Origin: Lunularia cruciata
Lineage: Eukaryota; Streptophyta; Marchantiopsida; Lunulariales; Lunulariaceae
NCBI GenBank assembly: GCA_948567375.1
Contig: OX419757.1
Coordinates: 34,348,001 to 34,412,000 of the forward strand
Length of the DNA: 64,000 nucleotides
Reading direction: 5' to 3'
Part shown: positions 16,701 through 24,600 of the stretch, piece by piece
How the letters are laid out: each line of letters starts with the position of its first letter
Position numbering within the stretch: position 1 is the stretch's first letter
The notes under the pieces: generated by a model
Told to the model about the DNA's origin: nothing
The model's input: the letters and a program-made list of their open reading frames with translations, nothing else
Databases searched by the model: none
Made by a program: the position numbers and the translations under genes

Positions 16701-17835
16701 TCTATTCATTCAATCTTCACACCTAGGTTACTTACAGCACTACAACTCATAAGTTGTCAAGGCATTGCATCAAGTGATCACACACTCAACTTCTTGCAAT
16801 GTTTATTGATCTCCACCCAAAGTACAAACACAAATCAAGAATCTTCATGAGAAAGTTTGAGAAAGGTGACAAAGAGGAAAGAAGCTCTTTCACTTTATTC
16901 ACCAATTATTACTATACCAAATAGCACTTTTAATGTTTCACTTAAATAGCTACAAACACTTGGAACTAAAGAACTACAACAAAAACTAACAAAAAACTAC
17001 CATGAAATGCCTAATAGTCAATCATGGCCTCTATAGGTGTTGCTTGAGGAGAATATGGTAGGAAAATCATGCAATACCACTACCTCCACAACCAGTTCTA
17101 ATGACTCTAATGACTCTAATGCTTCTTTGAACTTCTCTTCTAACTCTAAAGTCTTTGCTAGCTCATCAAATTGAGCTCTAATTGAAATCAATGTCATCCT
17201 TAAGCTCTCTCATAACTCTTTAAACTTCTTCTCAATCCTAGTCTTAAGTCCTAAGGTAATCCACTCCAAGGTTTGATCTTCAAGCAACTCCATGAGTTTT
17301 TGATGTGCTAGTCAGAGCTCATGCATTTCATCTATGGTGGTAGTGTTCTCCATGAACTCCACCATCATCTCTTCCACAATGTCACACACCTGCTTCACCA
17401 CATTTTGGTACTTGTCCTCCATGAACCCTTTCACTAGCAATCTTACCCTCACTTTACCATCTTGAAGAGTCTTAGTCAATGCAAAAGTAGGAACTACCAC
17501 CAAGAGCTAGAGCTTTTCAAGCTTTTCCTCATTCAAAAATATTGTTGCGGTGAGGAGCTCCTGATATAACATCTTCAATCTATCTTACAAATTCTTCACT
17601 ATTTCTTGGTACTTTGTGTGGTACTCTTGTTTCTTTCAAATTTGCTTTTAGTGAACATATTATGCTTAAGTGCTAGAGAACCATTAAGAATGGTGTAATT
17701 ACTTGGAGAAGTGTCTCCAAGAGAGAGATATTTGCATGAATGTATTAAGGACCTAAGAGGTGCAATACTTAGAGGGATGTAGGATAATCCTAAGTGCTAA
17801 TGGCCAGAAGGAGCGGTACTTAGAAAGGTGTAAGA

Positions 17836-18027
17836 TGACTCCAAATATTTGAGGATGGAATAGCACTTGGAGTACTATAGAATCATTTGGAGTGCTTGTA
17901 GGAGATGCATCACTCAAAGTGCTGACACAAGAGGCATATAGGCTTGAGTGTCAAGTGCCACCTTGGCACTCAGACTTAAGTGCCACCGCAATTTGAACAT
18001 GCTGCCAATGGCACTTGTTACCAAGGA
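17836..18027 (+). repeat. 192-bp flanking direct repeat, left copy
   Basis: Identical by eye to 26405-26596. The two copies abut the retroelement exactly: the left ends at 18027, next to the terminal repeat that starts at 18028, and the right starts at 26405. The outer flanks differ. This has the form of a very long target-site duplication, far beyond the 4-6 bp of an LTR-retrotransposon integrase. Confidence 0.9.
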
Positions 18028-18705
18028 TGTCGTGCGTATATACATCGCTACACAACATACATCGCTGTCAACATCATACACTATAAAAGCACAACTCACA
18101 CATAAGTCATACATAGACTCTAAAGTGCCACAATAATCAGATTGCTTAACACTCTCAACTCAACTCAACTCAGATCAGTACTTGATCTGTCACTCTATAA
18201 ACTGCCAACAACTGGGCACTGATTACAGTCAAGCCACACCTACTCAAGCATAGAGAATCCAGGTGATGCTCGCCGGCCTCTGTCCACCATAGCCAGGAAC
18301 TCGAAGGCTCAACATCAGAGAAGTGAGCTCTCTAGAGCTCACTTCGAAACTATACCCCCTGGACTCGAGCTAGCCCTGAAACCCTAATGGTCCCGCTGAC
18401 GGCACACTCGACGGTGCAAACGGTGCAAAGTGACGGTGGGCCTCACCGTGAAGTCAGTACCCTGAACACAAAATCTAACCGTCGGAAAGTAGTCCCTGAG
18501 AAACAGCTAGAATAACTCTAACTACCATCACTGGAACTCCAGTGTCCGAGCATCTAGATGCAGAACTACAAATGGCGTGACAGCTGTCGTGCGTATATAC
18601 ATCGCTACACAACATACATCGCTGTCAACATCATACACTATAAAAGCACAACTCACACATAAGTCATACATAGACTCTAAAGTGCCACAATCGCCCCCCT
18701 AGCTG
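18028..18705 (-). repeat. 3' terminal structure A-B-A with polypurine tract
   Basis: A 107-bp segment A occurs twice, identical by eye, at 18585-18691 and 18028-18134, separated by ~450 bp of B (period 557 bp). A G-rich tract (AGGGGGG, complement of 18694-18700) directly precedes the first A and is the likely polypurine tract. B begins TGTCACGCC (complement of 18574-18582). On the + strand each A carries TATAAAAG (18082-18089 and 18639-18646). Whether the LTR is A+B, B+A or A alone is unresolved; A+B (557 bp) fits the polypurine tract best. Confidence 0.7.
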
Positions 18706-18858
18706 GCGGTTAGGTCCCTCTAACTCCAGATAGCCATCTACTCTAAGTATATGGTATACCCTCTAATGGGCAAAGATCAGGAGGCTGGGTGCTATGGAGC
18801 CCCATCGTTAGTCGCCTGTCTGCAATCTATACCATATAAAGAATGAACTAGCTATAGG

Positions 18859-19923
18859 TCAAGTACATCTAGGACATAACCACTGTCCCTGAGGAACCAC
18901 CGTGAGGGGAGGAGTCATACATGCCATATGCCATCCTCTCGAACAGCTATCACACACTAACATAGTAGCAGCTCCACCAAAAGAGCCACATAACATACAC
19001 CTCAAGCCTGCACGTACAAGTGCCAAGCTTGGGTCCATAGTACCATCAATGTTTGGGAGGTGGCATGGCGCACAATTGCGCACATGATCCTTCCAAACAA
19101 CACCATCATGTCCTTCTAACACAAGGACTCCAGATGGCAAAACCTCGCGCACTCTCAAGATAGTGCGGCCTGTAGAAACATCAAGTGTCATCGGTGCTGT
19201 CTGTTGTAGATATACATAGTCGCCTGGATGAAATCGACGGATCGAGGGTCTATAACCTCCTCCTCGAATGGTAGCATAGCGTAAAGTATCTCTATGTTGA
19301 GCAATCGCCAAGTTCTCGAAGGCCATCGGCATCACTCTCCGAAAGATCTCTGCCCGCTGAGAACATGCGCTCATCCATACATCAGGGTCATCCAAGTCCA
19401 AAACTACAGTAGCATCTCGACGAATGGCTGCAGGTAAATCTGGATCTCGTCCATAGAGTAGAAAGTATGGAGAGAAGGATGCTAAGGAGGCTTGCCGGCT
19501 GAACCGATAGCCCATGGCCAACCAAGGTAACTGGAGATCCCAATCTCCCAAGTGGCCTCTCTGCAAACCATACTTTCGCAATCCTCTCTTCACCGTCTGA
19601 ACCACTCTCTCTGCTAAGCCATCTGCCTCAGGGTGATCTCGGGATGTAGTACGATGATCAATCAAAGCCTTGTCACACAAGACCTGAAACTCTCCCAAGA
19701 ACTCTGTACCATGATCAGTCAAAACCTCAGCTGGTGCACCAAAATGACTAAGAACTCGATCCAGGAACGAGTAAGCTGTCCCTTCACTAGACTTGTCAGG
19801 AAGTGCCACCAACTCAATCCACTTGGAGAAGTGCTCCACCATCATCAAAACATACCGATGATGTCTCACAGTCAGCGGTAAAGGTCCGGCAAAGTCCAAA
19901 CTCCAACGGTAACCCAATCCCAT
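18859..19923 (-). CDS. Integrase core, C-terminal module and PHD finger
   Basis: Continues the polyprotein frame. The catalytic core shows D (in WSLDFAGP), D (in LTDHGTEF) and E (in HPEADGLAER), with the last two ~35 residues apart, as in DDE integrases. A GPY/F-like module follows (RFHPGDYVYLQ). The last ~45 residues, nt 18999-18865, form a PHD finger with all eight ligands: CMLC, CDSC, H and C in WHMAC, and WLCPRC just before the stop (C4HC3 with the usual Trp before the last Cys pair). Ty3/gypsy chromoviruses carry a chromodomain at this place, so a role in choosing chromatin targets is inferred. The finger ends one residue before the TGA at 18859-18861. The histone mark it may read cannot be predicted. 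Confidence 0.92.
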   Translation of the reverse strand: MGLGYRWSLDFAGPLPLTVRHHRYVLMMVEHFSKWIELVALPDKSSEGTAYSFLDRVLSHFGAPAEVLTDHGTEFLGEFQVLCDKALIDHRTTSRDHPEADGLAERVVQTVKRGLRKYGLQRGHLGDWDLQLPWLAMGYRFSRQASLASFSPYFLLYGRDPDLPAAIRRDATVVLDLDDPDVWMSACSQRAEIFRRVMPMAFENLAIAQHRDTLRYATIRGGGYRPSIRRFHPGDYVYLQQTAPMTLDVSTGRTILRVREVLPSGVLVLEGHDGVVWKDHVRNCAPCHLPNIDGTMDPSLALVRAGLRCMLCGSFGGAATMLVCDSCSRGWHMACMTPPLTVVPQGQWLCPRCT

Positions 19924-19941
19924 GATAGGTAATGGGTGTAA

Positions 19942-20583
19942 CTATGGCGTAGGAGCATTGAATGATGCTCTAACTCGGTCACAAACCACACATCTGGCAA
20001 CAAACTGCTGTACCTCGGTCTGCATACCGCGCCACCAATAATGACTCTGGAGTAAGCTATATGTACGCTTTACTCCAAAATGTCCTAGCTCCTCATGAGC
20101 ATGACGGACCAACTGTGGTCTCTGTGATGGAAGTGGTACTACTCGCACTCTACCATCCTCCCATACACGCAAAAGGTGTCTACCCTCCAATCTGAACCGT
20201 CTGGCTTGCTGAAGAACATGGTCTCTCTCCTTGGCCCCAACTGTGCCACCCACAACACTTGTGCGAAGATAGTCCATCACTAAGACATCATCATGAATGT
20301 CTCCCTGAACTGTACCAATATCTTCACTCTCTGGATCTGTGACCTCAATAACTCCTCTTGTATGCGCTGAGAGAGATACCACCAATGTCTCTGCAAATAT
20401 ACACAGAAAGGCTGATGCATGCCAACTTGGCACCATCTCCTCATCTGTCTCACCATGCCAACGTGCTCCGGTCTGATCCTGCTGGCTGGGACATGGGTTT
20501 CTACTCAACCCATCTGCATCACGGTTCACCACTCCAGGTCTGTGAACAACCGTGAAATCATACTCCTGTAAAATCAGAGCCCA
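19942..20583 (-). CDS. Integrase N-terminal zinc domain and RNase H-integrase linker
   Basis: In frame with its neighbours. It starts after a TGA at 20584 (LA*WALIL; the + copy has CAA there, so the ancestor was probably CGA). It includes the conserved RNase H-to-integrase tether (GVVNRDADGLSR), then the HHCC zinc domain (HAHEELGHFG with CVVC, about 20110-19970) with the typical YWWRGM segment. A TAG at 19942 separates it from the integrase core. Function: the zinc domain helps integrase bind LTR ends and multimerise. Confidence 0.9.
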   Translation of the reverse strand, partial: WALILQEYDFTVVHRPGVVNRDADGLSRNPCPSQQDQTGARWHGETDEEMVPSWHASAFLCIFAETLVVSLSAHTRGVIEVTDPESEDIGTVQGDIHDDVLVMDYLRTSVVGGTVGAKERDHVLQQARRFRLEGRHLLRVWEDGRVRVVPLPSQRPQLVRHAHEELGHFGVKRTYSLLQSHYWWRGMQTEVQQFVARCVVCDRVRASFNAPTP

Positions 20584-21237
20584 TCATGCAAGCTTCCCTG
20601 AAAGCTTGTCGGACTCCATCAACCACTTCAGCGGCTGATGATCAGTGATGAGAGTGAAGGGGTTACCAAATAGGTAACATCGGAAATGTGCTACTGCCCA
20701 AACTGCTGCCAAGCACTCTCCCTCATATGAACTATACTTCGCCTCCGCTGAATTGTTGGAGCGACTAGCATAGGCCACCACAAACTCCTTCTCCTCATCA
20801 TCATGTTGGGTGAGCACCACTCCAAGCCCCAACATACTCCAATCAGTGTGAACCTGAAATGGTCGTCCCCTGATTGGTCTCCTCAAAATAGGAGCAGATG
20901 TCAACCTCTCCTTGAGCTCTACAAAAGCTCTCTCCTGCTCATCTCCCCAACACCACTCCTGTGTAAGCTTGGTCAGCTTCGTCAAGGCCTTGGCAATGGC
21001 ACTAAATCCTCTAACATAGCGGCGATAGAAGTTTGCCAACCCAAGGAATGCTCGCACTCTGCTCACATCCGTAGGCCGAGGAATACGTGCAATAGCCTCC
21101 ACCTTGGTCTGCTGAACACCAAGTCCTCCGGGGTAGATAGTGTGACCCAAATACTCAACCTGCTCATGGAAGAACCTACACTTCCCAGGATGTAATTTGA
21201 GCCCATGAGATCTCAACCTCTCAAACACCTCCAACAA
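20584..21237 (-). CDS. Reverse transcriptase thumb/connection and RNase H
   Basis: Same frame as the RT palm block; a TAG at 21238-21240 separates them (the + copy has CGG). Typical Ty3/gypsy motifs: FFHEQVEYLGH, FLGLANFYRRYV, then RNase H with HTDWS (first Asp; most families have TDAS), YEGECLAAVWAV (Glu) and LITDHQPLKWL (Asp). RNase H removes the RNA strand of the RNA-DNA hybrid during cDNA synthesis. Confidence 0.93.
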   Translation of the reverse strand: MLEVFERLRSHGLKLHPGKCRFFHEQVEYLGHTIYPGGLGVQQTKVEAIARIPRPTDVSRVRAFLGLANFYRRYVRGFSAIAKALTKLTKLTQEWCWGDEQERAFVELKERLTSAPILRRPIRGRPFQVHTDWSMLGLGVVLTQHDDEEKEFVVAYASRSNNSAEAKYSSYEGECLAAVWAVAHFRCYLFGNPFTLITDHQPLKWLMESDKLSGKLA

Positions 21238-21972
21238 CTATCTCTCATGCTCCTCCACAGTAGTGCTATACACCAAAATGTCATCAATATAGCACCGAGC
21301 AAAATCCAGTCCAGCTAGGATCCTATCCATGACCCTCTGGAACTCAGCAGGAGCATTCTTCAACCCAAATGGTAAGAACCTCCACTGATATAACACATCC
21401 TTGCCGTGAGGATCAATAGCCCAAAATGCTGTCTTGGACTTATCCTCCTCCCTGATCGGCAACTGATGATATCCCGCTCGAAGATCCAAAGTACTGAAGA
21501 CCTTTGCATGCCCAATCGCATCAAAAATCTCCTCCGGTGTAGGCATGGCATACCGATCAGCCCTGGTCTGTCGGTTGATAGGACGGTAATCTCCACACAT
21601 CCGCCTATCTGTATAGTTGCCATGCATATCCTTCTTGGCTGGCATCACTGTCGCTGATGCATACTCTCCATGTGAAATCTCCACCAAACCAGCCTCAAAA
21701 AGGTCACTACTCCGGCTCTGAATCAATGTCCTCTCCATCTCACTATATCGATAAGGACGTCGGAAAATAGGTGTGTCGCTAGTCAGCTCAATTCGTATAC
21801 CAGGTCCCTTCAGAGCACCCAAATCCTTCATACTAAAGGCAAAACAACTCGTGTGACTCCTCAAGAACCTCCAAACCCTCCGTCTTTCCTCTCCAGTAAG
21901 CTTGGGTCCAAGATCTGGCTCCCAAGTATCCTCTGTAACTGTAGTAGGAGTGGAAGACGTACTGACTGGCTG
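21238..21972 (-). CDS. Reverse transcriptase, fingers and palm (after UAG readthrough)
   Basis: Begins directly after the UAG at 21973-21975 and has no obvious start codon of its own, so it needs readthrough (or another route) to be made. RT motifs in order: VMPAKKDMHGNY, RMCGDYRPINRQT, FSTLDLRAGYHQLPI (first catalytic Asp), WRFLPFGLKNAPAEFQR and CYIDDILVYS (active-site YIDD at nt 21291-21280). All catalytic residues are present. Ends at TAG 21238-21240. The clade within Ty3/gypsy cannot be set by eye. Confidence 0.95.
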   Translation of the reverse strand, partial: QPVSTSSTPTTVTEDTWEPDLGPKLTGEERRRVWRFLRSHTSCFAFSMKDLGALKGPGIRIELTSDTPIFRRPYRYSEMERTLIQSRSSDLFEAGLVEISHGEYASATVMPAKKDMHGNYTDRRMCGDYRPINRQTRADRYAMPTPEEIFDAIGHAKVFSTLDLRAGYHQLPIREEDKSKTAFWAIDPHGKDVLYQWRFLPFGLKNAPAEFQRVMDRILAGLDFARCYIDDILVYSTTVEEHER

Positions 21973-21975
21973 CTA
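21970..21975 (-). promoter_or_regulatory. Putative programmed UAG readthrough site between methyltransferase and RT
   Basis: The codons read TAG CAG CCA (21975-21967), an exact match to the UAG CAR YYA context that makes tobacco mosaic virus-type stops leaky. The older + copy has the same TAG CAG CCA at 34810-34818. The frame is open on both sides of it. Every other stop I compared between the copies is private to one of them. This suggests a short product, Gag-protease-methyltransferase (~1,360 codons), and a rare long product with RT, integrase and PHD. Confidence 0.7.
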
Positions 21976-22326
21976 TACTGGGCCCTTGGGAGCAATGGTG
22001 TCATGCTCCCGACCACTAGAGGTCCCAACCTCTGTGTGAAAAACTCCCTCCACTCTGGCTGCAAGCTCCATACGTCCTCTGGCTGCATCCCATGTGGACC
22101 AAGGGTGTAATCCAAGTAGCCCACGCTCACCTGGATGGACTCCAAGTAGACCACTCTCCCTAGTAGCTACTGGATGTGTCCCAAGAATACCATGTCCACT
22201 CGGTCCGTCGCCCCCAGCATGTGCCTGAATCGTCTCGATAGGCACAGGGCTCACAAGTGTCCGAGTGGTGATGCCTATCAAGCGCATCCTACGCTGCTCT
22301 GCCAAACCAAGGCTCACAATCCAGGT

Positions 22327-23397
22327 CAAACAGTTCAGGTCCATAGCCTGACCTAACACCTGACGCTTGGATGCCTCTGACAGTGCTGGAACAGCGGTAA
22401 TACCGGTGCGAAAACCCATCGCCCGCTCTCTCTCATCAGCATTGGGCTTCACCAACTACTGTAACTGTGAGTCCCAAACAAGTCCAGGTCCTCCCTCTCG
22501 AAAAGCATGAGAGCCTGGGAAACTCATGAGTGTGGGAAATGCAGCTCTAGGCTGTCCAACTAGGTTCACCACTGCCATAGGTGACCTATCAGCCACTACC
22601 ACTGTCTGAGACTGACGTCCAGCATCCAAGATATCATCAACAAGAATGTGGTCTAGTCGCTGAATCCCATCATAACTACGCTGTAGAACCTCTCTGGGTA
22701 AAAGGTTCGTCCACCAAAGATGAAGACGATGAGCCCGTGATCCCACTCTGGCTGCATCTAACAATATAGCAGGTCCCATCCAAGAATGGACCTGATGTGT
22801 ACTCACCACCACTCTAGTGCGAGAATCACCCATCAATGGAACGTTCTCCAAAAGGTAAGCTGGAGAAACAGACTGATGAACCTGGAGATGTCGTAGTATC
22901 CGTAACATCTCCCAAAACACACCAGAACGAGGATCCTGAAGACCCAAACCGTGGCCCGCACGTGTATGTCCCTGACATGGCCATCCAGAAATCACCAAGT
23001 GAATAGGCCTATGTCTCTCTAGGTCATGCGCCCCCAGTAAGGAAATGTCTCCTGGTAAGGCCTTCTAGTAACCTCTGACTGCTGACATCGGTAATAACTC
23101 CGGATACCGATAGGCCAAGTGTGCCACATGATGTAGAGAGACTCGCCTAGCAGTCTCATCTCTCTCTACATCCAAGTACCTATGTACTCGGATACTTGCC
23201 TGTAACACCGCAGCTAGTCCGGTGCTGATCCCACCAAACAACTCCAATAGGCATATCCCCTCTACTGGGTACTGCCAAGCAATGAGTGTGGTATCCAGAG
23301 GTGTCAAAGCAATCGCCTCTGGAGGCTCATCCTCACACTCATTCCCTGATGGTACGAAGGCTCCACTCCAAGCCTGCTGCACCAACTGATCTGCATG
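22327..23397 (-). pseudogene. Retrotransposon-encoded cytosine-5 DNA methyltransferase domain
   Basis: Lies in frame between protease and RT. Motif I: LLELFGGISTG (about 23250-23218), the S-adenosylmethionine loop. Motif II: DVERDETARR. Motif IV: GWPCQG, with the nucleophilic Cys codon at 22977-22975. Motif VI: LLENVPLM (Glu near 22848). Motif VIII: GSRAHRLHLWWTNL (about 22735). Motifs IX and X: ADERERAMGF (22440-22411) and RQVLGQAMDLN (22365-22333). Order and spacing fit a full catalytic domain, and RAHRLHLWWTN recalls the RARYFWGN segment of DNMT3/DRM-type enzymes; no separate target-recognition insert stands out. TAG codons at 23065 and 22456 (CAA in the other copy) break this copy, so it is labelled pseudogene although the catalytic residues remain. 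No accessory PWWP, BAH or UBA domain is seen. Confidence 0.92.
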
Positions 23398-24462
23398 CTA
23401 CTGCAATGCCTCCTCTGAACTCCACAATGGAACATCCAAGGTGGATGGAACAATCCCACTCGTACTCCATAGCCGAGTGATCTCCTCTGGTACTGGAGTA
23501 TCCTCTGCATGGGCATTCCCCTCCAACAAGTCACCAGGCCAAGTAACTGCACCACTGAAAGCCAAAACTGATGCTGCCATGGTCCCAGACTGTAGTGAGC
23601 CAAGACTGCCACTACTAAAGCGTATTGGTAGGCGACATACCCGTCCCTCACCAGACTGCCAACCAGGTCTATAAGAGGCTGTCTCCTCCCAATAGTCAAT
23701 ACTAAAACCCATAGGGTATAACACTGCTCCCCCAACTAGCACATCATATGACTCAGCTATCGTCGCAATAGCCTGAGCTCTCACCACTGAGCTATCAGTC
23801 GGATGACCAGGCTGAACCTGGACAACAAGCTCCCCACGTGTGATGTACTGTGTCGAACCACCACCTAGAGATGTCTGGATCTGAAATGGACACCTCTCCA
23901 CATCGGTCTTCCGTAACTCCAGACCAACAACTGCAGCCTTCCCCAACATAAGGGGCTGCGCACCAGAGTCTAACAAGACTCTCTGTGGTGTATAAACCTT
24001 CCCTGAAGGTCCCACCAAACAAAAGATCCCCCTCTGGTTATCCAATAGGACAACACCAGGTGTAAACCGCGCTCTCTCAAAGGCCGGTCTAGCTGGCAAC
24101 TCCTCCAGTCTAGCCGCTGCTGCCTGCCATAAACCACTGGTCGCTGAACGGATCCCATGCTCCTCAACCAAGTCAGATCCACTACCAACCACCTCTGCTC
24201 TAGTAGTAGGAACTACACCATCCCTACTCTCACACAACGTGGCAGCCAACCGGAACACTGGGGCTGGGTCAACTCCCAATGTAAACATGTCACTGGCTGA
24301 AAATAAAGGATGCCGCATAATCAGCTGAGCCGCCCCCAACATCATGCTAGACTCAGTCTGTGTAGTAGCAGGTGGCTGACTAGCAGGTACTCCATCAGGT
24401 ACTCCATCACCACCTACCACACCTGCACTGGGACGTCTAGGAACCATGGATGTCGTCTGCAA
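23398..24462 (-). CDS. Retroviral-type aspartic protease and linker to methyltransferase
   Basis: Same frame as gag. The active site LLDSGAQPLML lies near 23980-23950 (catalytic Asp of D-S-G), preceded by a typical strand (FCLVGPSGKVYTPQRV). After the protease come ~150 residues without a known domain (SYDVLVGGAVLYPMG segment), well kept in the + copy and in the fragment at 2845-3800. The block ends at a TAG (23398-23400) where the other copies have CAG or CAA. The protease should cut the polyprotein, including release of the methyltransferase. Confidence 0.88.
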   Translation of the reverse strand: MQTTSMVPRRPSAGVVGGDGVPDGVPASQPPATTQTESSMMLGAAQLIMRHPLFSASDMFTLGVDPAPVFRLAATLCESRDGVVPTTRAEVVGSGSDLVEEHGIRSATSGLWQAAAARLEELPARPAFERARFTPGVVLLDNQRGIFCLVGPSGKVYTPQRVLLDSGAQPLMLGKAAVVGLELRKTDVERCPFQIQTSLGGGSTQYITRGELVVQVQPGHPTDSSVVRAQAIATIAESYDVLVGGAVLYPMGFSIDYWEETASYRPGWQSGEGRVCRLPIRFSSGSLGSLQSGTMAASVLAFSGAVTWPGDLLEGNAHAEDTPVPEEITRLWSTSGIVPSTLDVPLWSSEEALQ

Positions 24463-24600
24463 TGCCTCAGATAGCGTGAAAGACTGGGGAAGTCTGACCT
24501 GTCTCCCAACCTCTCCTCTCTATGGGTCCAACTCCACTGATGCTCCTCTAGGCTCTGGAGCACGTACTGCACTCCTAGTCACTGCTGCAGATGCATCCAC

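Noticed and set aside
19633-21195. Plus-strand open frames inside the retroelement
   Set aside because: They are antisense shadows of the RT, RNase H and integrase frames.
21970-22460. Minus-one frameshift between Gag and Pol blocks
   Set aside because: No frame change is needed anywhere; the block ends differ by multiples of three.
22327-23397. A host methyltransferase gene hit by a retrotransposon insertion
   Set aside because: The domain is continuous in frame with protease and RT, and two other copies carry the same order.
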